Assembly (NCBI GenBank): GCA_018609785.1
Contig: JAHEOE010000120.1
Location: 1-6,340, forward strand
Direction: 5' to 3'
Source: Minisyncoccota bacterium
Lineage (GTDB): Bacteria > Patescibacteriota > Minisyncoccia > SW-4-49-11
Length of the DNA: 6,340 bases
Every line of letters starts with the position of its first letter. Within the stretch, counting starts at the first letter, position 1. The notes below the pieces were generated by a model that did not search any database, was not told the origin of the DNA, and saw only the letters and a list, made by a program, of their open reading frames with translations. The translations under genes and the position numbers were made by a program. Below are positions 1 through 4,119 of the stretch, piece after piece.

Positions 1-71
1 GCGCCTGTTGTGGTTTTGTCACCATCAATCGCCATGGCTTTGCCGAAGATATTCGGCCGGTATCCTGACAT
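1..71 (-). CDS. Duplicate 5' end of the PAAR-DUF2235 effector gene (artefact of linearisation)
   Basis: These bases encode the first 23 or so residues of the effector, starting at the ATG complementary to 69-71, and run off the left edge. They are the same sequence as 6200-6270 and should not be counted as a second gene. Read on the circle, this fragment joins directly to the full-length gene. Confidence 0.9.
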   Translation of the reverse strand, partial: MSGYRPNIFGKAMAIDGDKTTTG

Positions 72-104
72 GGGAAATCTCTCATTAGGTTGTTTTACCT
101 AAGA

Positions 105-133
105 ATATTACCCGTAAGCGAAATTAATGGCAA
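105..133 (-). promoter_or_regulatory. Candidate promoter for the effector gene
   Basis: On the minus strand TTGCCA (128-133; 5 of 6 to the -35 consensus) and TAATAT (105-110; 4 of 6 to the -10) are separated by exactly 17 bp. A run of nine T's lies just upstream. Transcription would start near 98, about 27 nt before the ATG, and the leader carries a GAGAG ribosome-binding site 7 nt from the start codon. No terminator is visible between the immunity gene and here, so read-through from the upstream promoter is also possible. A 6-bp inverted repeat (85-90 with 97-102) sits between this promoter and the ribosome-binding site. Confidence 0.42.
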
Positions 134-205
134 AAAAAAACAATATTTCAATATGTTGCAAATGAAAGTGCTGTAAATCGGTAATGCCATCCGCCAAATA
201 TTTTA

Positions 206-748
206 TCATCGTGCGGTTTCCTCCGTGTCCGGCAGCGGACGGTAGTGAGGACTGTGGGGGGAATAGGGTGAGAATGCGTTATCACTCCATCCGAGGACGA
301 CTTTGTCGCCCGGTAAAAAATGGACATGCAGATCGTTCTCGCCCCGCTTTCTTTCCGGCATCGGGATCACCACCCGCCGCTGCTCGGGGCGCATACCGGC
401 ATCATACTGATCACCTGTAACATCTAACGTCCAGATCACCTCGGCGGTCTTTCCGGTAATGCGGCCGCAGCAGGTGGCTGCTCCTCCGCTCTCACTTGTA
501 AATTTATTGTTCGGGTCATATGCCCAGGAATTACCGCCGGCCACGCCGTTGACACTGAACCCCAGAATAGGCCGATCCAGTTTACTGTGAATGATCAGCG
601 TCACCCCGCCGGCTGGCGGTCCGAACGCTGCCATGGCGACGCTGCCCCAGCCTGGGGCGAGTAAAATCAGCCATACCACCCAGGCTTTACGGGCGTAAAA
701 ACGGTTAAAGGCGTTATCAAAACGGCGGAATCGTGATGACCAGTCCAT
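206..748 (-). CDS. DUF3304-family membrane-anchored protein, likely immunity protein for the Tle1-like effector
   Basis: This 180-residue protein has a basic N-terminus, one hydrophobic segment at about residues 22-42, then a globular part. From residue 51 on it resembles DUF3304, with HSKLDRPILGFSVNG at 54-68, a CCG motif at 93-95 and a Tyr/Pro/His-rich tail. DUF3304 proteins are known to sit beside T6SS DUF2235 lipase effectors and are thought to be their immunity proteins. The single membrane segment followed by a soluble domain fits a protein that neutralises the toxin on the periplasmic side. The start is supported by an AAGAG sequence 6 nt upstream of the ATG and a TATAAT box just before it. 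It lies upstream of the effector on the same strand with a 134-bp gap. The pairing is inferred from family and position, and the topology has not been tested. Confidence 0.8.
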   Translation of the reverse strand: MDWSSRFRRFDNAFNRFYARKAWVVWLILLAPGWGSVAMAAFGPPAGGVTLIIHSKLDRPILGFSVNGVAGGNSWAYDPNNKFTSESGGAATCCGRITGKTAEVIWTLDVTGDQYDAGMRPEQRRVVIPMPERKRGENDLHVHFLPGDKVVLGWSDNAFSPYSPHSPHYRPLPDTEETAR

Positions 749-780
749 CGTAAACTCTTTATCAGATGTTATTTTCGGGA

Positions 781-811
781 ATTATAAGTAACTCATGAAA
801 AATTAAAACAA
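781..811 (-). promoter_or_regulatory. Candidate promoter for the immunity gene
   Basis: A perfect TATAAT lies on the minus strand at 781-786, in very A/T-rich DNA. The -35 is weak: TTTTAA (803-808, 16-bp spacing) or TTGTTT (806-811, 19-bp spacing). Transcription would start near 774 and give a leader of roughly 26 nt carrying the AAGAG ribosome-binding site. The strong -10 box is clear, but the -35 choice is uncertain. Confidence 0.5.
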
Positions 812-887
812 AAAAACACCTAATGCCCCAATGTGGTACTAATCAAAACGGAGCGAAGCGACAGCGTCTTCCTGTCTTTGCTTTTCT

Positions 888-911
888 CCATGATCGGTTA
901 TCGGGTCATGG
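888..911. repeat. Stem-loop 1 of a tandem pair with matching loops
   Basis: CCATGA (888-893) pairs with TCATGG (906-911). A T-G and a C-G pair extend the stem inward and leave a loop of about 8 nt, GGTTATCG. The loop and its flank (CGGTTATCGGG, 895-905) nearly repeat in the next hairpin, only 4 nt away. Confidence 0.5.
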
Positions 912-914
912 CTT

Positions 915-937
915 CTTAGCCGGTTAATCGGGCTAAG
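915..937. repeat. Stem-loop 2 of the tandem pair
   Basis: CTTAGCC (915-921) pairs perfectly with GGCTAAG (931-937) around a 9-nt loop. The loop region CGGTTAATCGGG (921-932) differs from that of stem-loop 1 by one inserted A. The stems differ in sequence while the loops are conserved, as expected if the loops are recognised by an RNA or protein. Part of the 3' arm recurs within the direct repeat at 1118-1128. Confidence 0.5.
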
Positions 938-1057
938 TCTGGTCAGGTTGGGCTTCTTTCGACGATGCAATCCAAGAAATCCCTGGTCCGTTGATTGGTG
1001 CTCTTATCAGGTACGCACTGTTATCTCTCGATACCGCAGCGTGATTCGGAGGCAGAG

Positions 1058-1076
1058 CCGGAATTTCGTGTTCCGG
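1058..1076. repeat. Stem-loop with 6-bp stem and 7-nt loop
   Basis: CCGGAA (1058-1063) and TTCCGG (1071-1076) form a perfect stem around a 7-nt loop. Loops of this size are typical of kissing antisense/sense plasmid RNAs, but nothing else here proves that role. Confidence 0.4.
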
Positions 1077-1201
1077 TACGTTACTACCACAATTTGCCTG
1101 TTTATCCTTCCGGAGACCGGGCTAAGTCCGAGTCAATCAAGTGGTGCATTTGAGTTAATGTCGTTGAATGGTTTTAAGGAAGTAGTGACAAGCTAGCTTC
1201 C

Positions 1202-1242
1202 CATTGCTAAGATTGGATTACCACATCGGAATCTTAGCAATG
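1202..1242. repeat. Perfect 13-bp inverted repeat with 15-nt loop
   Basis: CATTGCTAAGATT (1202-1214) is the exact reverse complement of 1230-1242, with a 15-nt loop between. There is no T-run after either arm, so it is not a terminator. It may be the main stem of a structured RNA or a binding site for a symmetric protein. Confidence 0.6.
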
Positions 1243-1266
1243 TATGCACAAGATTTAGAGTACCAG

Positions 1267-1294
1267 AGCCTCATGACGCTGTCATGGGGCTTTT
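1267..1294 (+). terminator. Intrinsic terminator, plus strand
   Basis: AGCC-T-CATGAC (1267-1277) pairs with GTCATG-G-GGCT (1281-1291): an 11-bp stem with one T-G wobble and a 3-nt loop, followed by TTTTG. It points rightward toward the convergent mobC gene, so it ends whatever is transcribed on the plus strand from the non-coding region. Confidence 0.72.
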
Positions 1295-1356
1295 GTACAT
1301 CTGTAGTCCGGTAAACCTCAAAAATTCAGTCTGCAACGTCCCCGGCGGCTGTAAAT

Positions 1357-1749
1357 TTATTTTTCAGTTTCTTTAAGCTTCTGATTAAATTGTGTGAATG
1401 CTCTTGTCAGCATGTCTTTGTCATAGTTTGGTTTACCGGTTACTTTATCGACCAGCCCGGACTGGGTAAGCATACCGGCAGCTAAAAACATCTGATGATT
1501 GCGCTCCCGCCGTTTTTTTCTGTTGGCTATGCGTTCCTGTATTTCCAGCCGTTGCGCTGCTTCCTGTTGCTGTAGTTCGTTCTTTTCGGCGGTAGCGAGG
1601 ACATGGAGCTGCTTTTGTTCAAGTGATGTCCGGTTTTCAATATCCAGCAGCCGAATAATTTCCCGTTGCCGACCGGTCTTTTTGCTCAGCTTCCGGATAA
1701 AGACCATCCGGCGTGTTATCCATTCGATATTTGTCGGCCGCATTTTCAC
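1357..1749 (-). CDS. Small mobilization protein, MobC/TraD-like
   Basis: This highly charged 130-residue protein has a probable coiled coil at about 40-85. It ends with a region (83-120) of the form RRERNHQMFLAAGMLTQSGLVD, then a hydrophilic stretch and LTRAF. This resembles the conserved tail of the TraD/MobC family found beside MobA/MobL relaxases, although I recognise the pattern rather than a full match. It is divergent from mobA with oriT between them, the usual place for the accessory protein that helps open oriT for the relaxase. Two starts are possible: GTG at 1749 (GGGA about 7 nt upstream) or ATG at 1743. I keep GTG because the ATG has its G-rich sequence too close. A good promoter lies just upstream. 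Confidence 0.62.
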   Translation of the reverse strand: MKMRPTNIEWITRRMVFIRKLSKKTGRQREIIRLLDIENRTSLEQKQLHVLATAEKNELQQQEAAQRLEIQERIANRKKRRERNHQMFLAAGMLTQSGLVDKVTGKPNYDKDMLTRAFTQFNQKLKETEK

Positions 1750-1775
1750 CCCGCAATCCCATTTTTTATGTTCCG

Positions 1776-1805
1776 GTTATAGCAGCATTACGCCTATACT
1801 GCCAA
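1776..1805 (-). promoter_or_regulatory. Candidate promoter for the mobC-like gene
   Basis: On the minus strand TTGGCA (1800-1805) and TATAAC (1776-1781) each match consensus at 5 of 6 positions, with an 18-bp spacer. Transcription would start near 1769, some 20 nt before the GTG. It lies 16-30 bp from the oriT core, so relaxase or MobC bound at oriT could repress it. On the opposite strand TATACT (1795-1800) could be the -10 of a mobA promoter, but I see no good -35 for it. Confidence 0.58.
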
Positions 1806-1820
1806 CAGACACTACAGCAT

Positions 1821-1863
1821 AAAGCGCACTTATATGTTTCTGCCTGCGGCGAGAAACGTGCGC
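1821..1863 (-). other. Origin of transfer (oriT), RSF1010/MOBQ-like, with predicted nick site
   Basis: Read on the minus strand, an inverted-repeat arm AGAAAC (1841-1836) is followed by 3 bases and then TAAGTGCGC (1832-1824). RSF1010/R1162 has the same order and spacing: arm GAGAAAC, three bases, then TAARTGCG-CCCT, nicked after TGCG. The inner repeat GTTTCTGCC (1836-1844) pairs with 1848-1857 with one bulged G and a 3-nt loop. An outer repeat, GCGCAC (1824-1829) with GTGCGC (1858-1863), encloses it. By analogy the nick falls between 1825 and 1824 on the minus strand. The transferred strand would then lead through the mobC-like gene and the effector-immunity pair, with mobA entering last. Confidence 0.75.
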
Positions 1864-1876
1864 CCCTGCGGGGGGC
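1862..1876 (+). promoter_or_regulatory. Hairpin covering the only G-rich ribosome-binding sequence of mobA
   Basis: GCCCC (1862-1866) pairs with GGGGC (1872-1876) around a 5-nt loop. The G-run (1870-1875) is the only Shine-Dalgarno-like sequence before the mobA ATG at 1887, about 11 nt away, so the hairpin could hide it and keep relaxase translation low. It also abuts the oriT repeats. Confidence 0.4.
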
Positions 1877-1886
1877 TAAACCCATA

Positions 1887-2825
1887 ATGGCAACCTATCA
1901 TTTCAGTGTGAAGTTTGGTGCAAAAGGACGTGGCGGAGCGCATGCGGATTACATCACCCGTGAGGGAAAATATCAGGGGCGGGGTGATCTTATTCATGCA
2001 GAGCACGGGAATATGCCTGCCTGGGCACAGGATGAGCCCAGGCATTTCTGGCAGGCAGCAGATCAGTTTGAGCGAAAAAACGGGTCAGCATACCGTGAGT
2101 TTGAAATCGCGCTGCCCAGGGAACTTAACAGGGAGCAGCAGACTGACCTGATCCGCCGGTTTGTGAGGCATGAGCTGGGTGAGCGTCACGCATATACGTT
2201 CGCTATCCATAATCCGGCAGCCGGTATTGACGGCGGAGAGCAGCCCCATGCCCATGTGATGATGAGTCTGCGGGTCAATGACGGTATTGAGCGCGCTCCG
2301 GATCAGTATTTTAAACGGTTTAATGCGAAGTATCCTGAGCGGGGCGGTGCACAAAAAGATTCAGGTCACAACCTGACCTTAAGTGAGCAGCGTGAGGCTC
2401 TGGTTGATTTGAGGGCACGCTGGGCAGAGACCCATAACCGTTATCTTGATGCACTCGGCATTGAAAACAGCCGTATCGATCACCGTTCCCTGGCGGAACA
2501 GGGAATCGACCGTCAGCCTGAGTATCATCTTGGATTTGAGGTTTCAGGGCGGTTAACGGTTGAAGACAGAACGGCTATAAAACAGCTCAGGGAACAACCG
2601 GATACTGAGCGTTACAGTCAGGAAAAAATGACGTATTTCGATTTTCATGATGAGAAATGGCTGGCAGGGTACCGGCAGGCGATGGCGGATTACCGGGAGC
2701 GGTTTGAGCAACGTTTTATTGCGGATTTGAAACGGGATATTGCGGAACAAAAGCAGGTGACTGACCGTCATTTTGTCAGAGAAAAGACGATTGAGCGGGA
2801 ACGGGGATTTGGTTATGGCGATTAG
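1887..2825 (+). CDS. mobA: MobA/MobL-family relaxase (MOBQ), plasmid mobilization
   Basis: This 312-residue relaxase would nick oriT, stay bound to the 5' end and lead the strand into a recipient through a helper plasmid's type IV secretion channel. The N-terminus MATYHFSVKFGAKG, then HADYITREGKY (19-29), is the family signature, with Tyr22 as the likely nicking residue. The metal-binding motif is HAHVMMS (121-127) with His108 upstream. The family block around 199-216 (DHRSLAEQGIDRQPEYHLG) is present. An upstream in-frame start at 1713 would add 58 residues that translate the oriT, so I place the start at 1887. No primase domain is fused, unlike RSF1010 MobA. It overlaps mobB by 11 nt, which suggests translational coupling. 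Confidence 0.92.
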   Translation: MATYHFSVKFGAKGRGGAHADYITREGKYQGRGDLIHAEHGNMPAWAQDEPRHFWQAADQFERKNGSAYREFEIALPRELNREQQTDLIRRFVRHELGERHAYTFAIHNPAAGIDGGEQPHAHVMMSLRVNDGIERAPDQYFKRFNAKYPERGGAQKDSGHNLTLSEQREALVDLRARWAETHNRYLDALGIENSRIDHRSLAEQGIDRQPEYHLGFEVSGRLTVEDRTAIKQLREQPDTERYSQEKMTYFDFHDEKWLAGYRQAMADYRERFEQRFIADLKRDIAEQKQVTDRHFVREKTIERERGFGYGD

Positions 2826-3354
2826 TACGGATGAAAAAATTTTAGGTCTGGCACTGCTGGCTGAACGGCAGCAAAAAGAGCTGGCTGACGCTATCGCGGT
2901 CATGAGTGAATCAGTGACTGAGTTTAAATCGGTGTCAGCGAATGTGTCTCAGCAGGTCAGACAAGGGGTGACCCGTGAAATTAAGCAGATGGATCTCGGA
3001 CGGTTGCTGAGTGAGCAGACGGCGGCAACATTTAAATCGGTAGAGGAGACGGCGTTACTGATCCAGAAGCAGGCAAATGTGATTAACCAGGAGACGTTTT
3101 CCGCGAGAGAAAATCTCCTGCATGAATACGGAAAATTAAAAAACCGTTTTTGGTTATTCATTGGTGCCGGTGTTATTTTTGCAGCCGGTCTGACTGTGTT
3201 TAATTCCAGGTATTTCAATGAGGAGCTGGAAGTAATTAAAGAGAACCAAAGCGTTATATACAGTGAACAGCAGCAGTTAAAACAGCAACTTGAAAAGTTA
3301 ACAGATAAACCAAAGAGTCAGAATAACCCCCGTAAAAAACAGGATGTTTACTAA
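2815..3354 (+). CDS. mobB: MobB/MbeB-like mobilization protein with one membrane segment
   Basis: This 179-residue protein starts inside the last codons of mobA. The ATG at 2815 has GGGGA 7 nt upstream; an earlier in-frame ATG at 2773 lies deeper in mobA and lacks such a site. Residues 1-110 look helical and polar. Residues 112-129 (RFWLFIGAGVIFAAGLTV) form one transmembrane segment, followed by a probable coiled coil (137-163) rich in Glu and Gln and a basic tail. Gene position directly after the relaxase, the membrane segment and the helical nature match MobB/MbeB accessory proteins, which in related plasmids help the relaxosome reach the secretion channel. The assignment rests on context and topology more than on sequence motifs. 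Confidence 0.62.
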   Translation: MAISTDEKILGLALLAERQQKELADAIAVMSESVTEFKSVSANVSQQVRQGVTREIKQMDLGRLLSEQTAATFKSVEETALLIQKQANVINQETFSARENLLHEYGKLKNRFWLFIGAGVIFAAGLTVFNSRYFNEELEVIKENQSVIYSEQQQLKQQLEKLTDKPKSQNNPRKKQDVY

Positions 3355-3375
3355 CGCAGGGCAAGCCCTTTGTTC

Positions 3376-3420
3376 AATCCTGAAATGACCTCAAAATTTT
3401 TTTGAGGTCATTTCAGGATT
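3376..3420. repeat. Perfect 45-nt hairpin (21-bp arms, 3-nt loop) between mobB and the ProQ/FinO gene
   Basis: Bases 3376-3396 are the exact reverse complement of 3400-3420, leaving a loop of TTT. The seven T's lie at the centre, not after the stem, so it is not a standard intrinsic terminator in either direction. In RNA it would be a long uninterrupted duplex ending 35 nt before the ATG of the downstream FinO-type gene. It may be a processing site (RNase III), a protein-binding RNA element, or a barrier separating mobB from the next gene. A short GC repeat, AGGG/CCCT (3358-3369), precedes it. Confidence 0.85.
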
Positions 3421-3455
3421 CGGTATGACAACACATTCAGGCAGCGGGAATGAAG

Positions 3456-3875
3456 ATGGCAACAGTGAAAGCAAAACGAAAAAAAGAGGCGAAAGCCCTG
3501 CTGGAGGGGTTTTGGGGTAAGGCGTTTAATTTCAAACGCCCGAAACCATTAAAGTTAGGTGTCGAACAGGATTTACTGGAGGCGGCAGAAGCACTGGGGC
3601 TGCCATTTGATGAAGATACGATCAAACGGGTGCTGGCAGCGTATCTTTATACGATCCCTTATCGCAAGGCCGTTGCTGGCGGGACATCCCGCTATGATCT
3701 TAACGGTGATGTTTCCGGTGAGATTACGGACGAAGAACGGCAGGAAGCGAAAGAGGCAATCCTGCATTTTTACGCCCGCCAGGAAGAAAAGAAGAAAAAC
3801 CGGGCGATTGACACTGAAAATAAGGCGAAAGCGGAAGCGAGAAAAATCGCGCATCAAAAACGCTCAGAGCAGTAA
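3456..3875 (+). CDS. Small ProQ/FinO-family RNA-binding protein
   Basis: This 139-residue protein has a FinO/ProQ fold over about residues 12-108. Visible features are LLEGFWGKAFNF (15-26), the RPKPLKLGV block (28-36), VLAAYLYTIPYRKAV (59-73), and GGTSRYDLNGDVSGEIT (75-91), which matches the R-x-DLxG...G pattern before the last helices. A Lys/Glu-rich tail (110-139) follows. The family binds stem-loops with single-stranded 3' tails; FinO protects an antisense RNA and promotes its pairing. I prefer the ATG at 3456 because GGGA lies 6 nt before it; the ATG at 3450 has no room for a ribosome-binding site. It follows mobB and a long hairpin. Possible jobs are copy-number RNA control, control of transfer, or autoregulation; none is shown by sequence. 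Confidence 0.85.
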   Translation: MATVKAKRKKEAKALLEGFWGKAFNFKRPKPLKLGVEQDLLEAAEALGLPFDEDTIKRVLAAYLYTIPYRKAVAGGTSRYDLNGDVSGEITDEERQEAKEAILHFYARQEEKKKNRAIDTENKAKAEARKIAHQKRSEQ

Positions 3876-3954
3876 TAAAGTTACAGAGTGATTCCGGTGT
3901 GTTTTGGGTATGAAAACCGCTTAAAATCGCACTGAGGCGTTTTTATGGTGTCTG

Positions 3955-3986
3955 AAGGGCTGTTTTGAGATGAAAAGTCAGCCCTT
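3955..3986. terminator. Hairpin between converging genes, possible weak bidirectional terminator
   Basis: AAGGGCTG (3955-3962) pairs with CAGCCCTT (3979-3986). TTTT and AAAA inside the loop could extend the stem after a 2-nt bulge. It is followed on the plus strand only by TAA, so it is a poor terminator by itself. Its right arm overlaps the first bases of the XerD half-site. Confidence 0.4.
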
Positions 3987-4011
3987 TAACATAATGGGTC
4001 TTGCGCGCACC
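3984..4011 (-). other. XerC/XerD recombination site, psi/dif-like, for plasmid dimer resolution
   Basis: On the minus strand the site reads GGTGCGCGCAA (XerC half, 4011-4001), GACCCA (centre, 4000-3995), TTATGTTAAAG (XerD half, 3994-3984). The E. coli dif XerC and XerD halves are GGTGCGCATAA and TTATGTTAAAT. The pSC101 psi site, as I recall it, has the same XerC half, centre GATCCA and XerD half ending in C, so only two bases differ. The 6-bp centre is psi-like, unlike the 8 bp of ColE1 cer. Such sites let host XerCD turn plasmid dimers back to monomers, which protects copy number and stability of a plasmid with no visible partition genes. Confidence 0.88.
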
Positions 4012-4027
4012 TCGTTTTGCACGTTAA

Positions 4028-4065
4028 AAATGTCACCTTGTCCTCCAAAACAGAAATGTCACTTT
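4028..4065. repeat. Direct repeats on the XerC side, possible accessory sequence of the Xer site
   Basis: AAATGTCAC occurs at 4028-4036 and again at 4054-4062, 26 bp apart, with similar flanks (CCTT and TTTT). In cer and psi the accessory sequences bound by PepA and ArcR/ArcA lie on the XerC side, exactly where these sit. GTTAAAAATGTCA (4023-4035) also loosely resembles an ArcA box, as used by pSC101 psi. Role inferred from position. Confidence 0.5.
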
Positions 4066-4119
4066 TATTCTGAAGAACAAGAATTTTATCTCCGTAAACC
4101 GACTCTGAACTGCACCGGA

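Larger units (their letters stand above)
1..141. repeat. Terminal direct repeat, copy 1 (assembly overlap of a circular molecule)
   Basis: Bases 1-141 match bases 6200-6340 exactly when read side by side, including the run of nine A's. The copy starts in the middle of the effector codons and ends in non-coding DNA, so it has no biological boundary. I infer that it is the overlap left by assembling a closed circle, and that the true molecule is 6,199 bp. Confidence 0.93.
1180..1294 (+). ncRNA. Possible small plus-strand RNA ending at an intrinsic terminator
   Basis: A transcript ending at the terminator at 1267-1294 would contain a 13-bp perfect stem-loop (1202-1242), a single-stranded stretch of about 24 nt, then the terminator hairpin. 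A weak promoter candidate lies upstream: TTGAGT at 1150-1155, 17-bp spacing, TTTAAG at 1173-1178, each 4 of 6 to consensus. This gives a possible RNA of roughly 110 nt starting near 1180. Size and layout resemble a plasmid antisense copy-control RNA, and a FinO-type protein is encoded elsewhere on the plasmid. The terminator is solid; the 5' end and the function are guesses. Confidence 0.35.
749..1356. other. Long non-coding structured region; probable replication origin and its RNA control
   Basis: These 608 bp between the immunity gene and mobC hold no gene I can support. They contain several stem-loops (888-911, 915-937, 1058-1076, 1202-1242) and a plus-strand intrinsic terminator (1267-1294), plus an 11-bp direct repeat CGGGCTAAGTC at 929-939 and 1118-1128. 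No Rep protein gene is visible in the plasmid, and this is the only sizeable non-coding block besides the mob and Xer regions. By elimination it is the best place for a Rep-independent, RNA-primed origin with an antisense RNA. I could not align it with ColE1 RNAI/RNAII from memory, so the replicon type stays open and the assignment is inference. Confidence 0.45.
3876..4119. other. Non-coding block between the converging ProQ/FinO and effector genes
   Basis: Both flanking genes end here. The stretch holds a weak terminator-like element after the FinO-type gene (AAAACCGC at 3914-3921, later GGCGTTTTT near 3937-3945, with a bulge and long loop), the hairpin at 3955-3986, the Xer site and its repeats. 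No good intrinsic terminator for the effector gene is visible. Confidence 0.6.

Noticed and set aside
1..141. 141-bp terminal repeats as ends of a transposon or linear element
   Set aside because: They are direct and exact, and they begin in mid-gene; assembly overlap of a circle is simpler.
948..1196. 82-residue plus-strand reading frame in the origin candidate
   Set aside because: It begins with TTG, has no clear ribosome-binding site or family resemblance, and its composition looks like translated structured RNA. I treat the region as non-coding.
749..1356. Straight assignment as a ColE1 origin
   Set aside because: I could not find the ColE1 RNAI loops, RNAII 3' region or ter motifs; only general features agree.
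1713..1886. 58-residue N-terminal extension of the relaxase
   Set aside because: It would translate the oriT repeats and has no homologous character. The family N-terminus MATYHF begins exactly at the ATG at 1887.
3376..3420. Perfect hairpin as an intrinsic terminator
   Set aside because: The T-run is in the loop and centre of the stem, and no T-run follows the stem on either strand.
3450..3455. Earlier ATG for the ProQ/FinO gene
   Set aside because: The GGGA sequence directly abuts this ATG, which leaves no spacing; the ATG at 3456 has proper spacing.
4023..4066. Repeated TGTCAC motifs as the end of an insertion sequence remnant
   Set aside because: There is no transposase fragment, partner end or target duplication. 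The adjacent psi-like core explains the repeats better as Xer accessory DNA.
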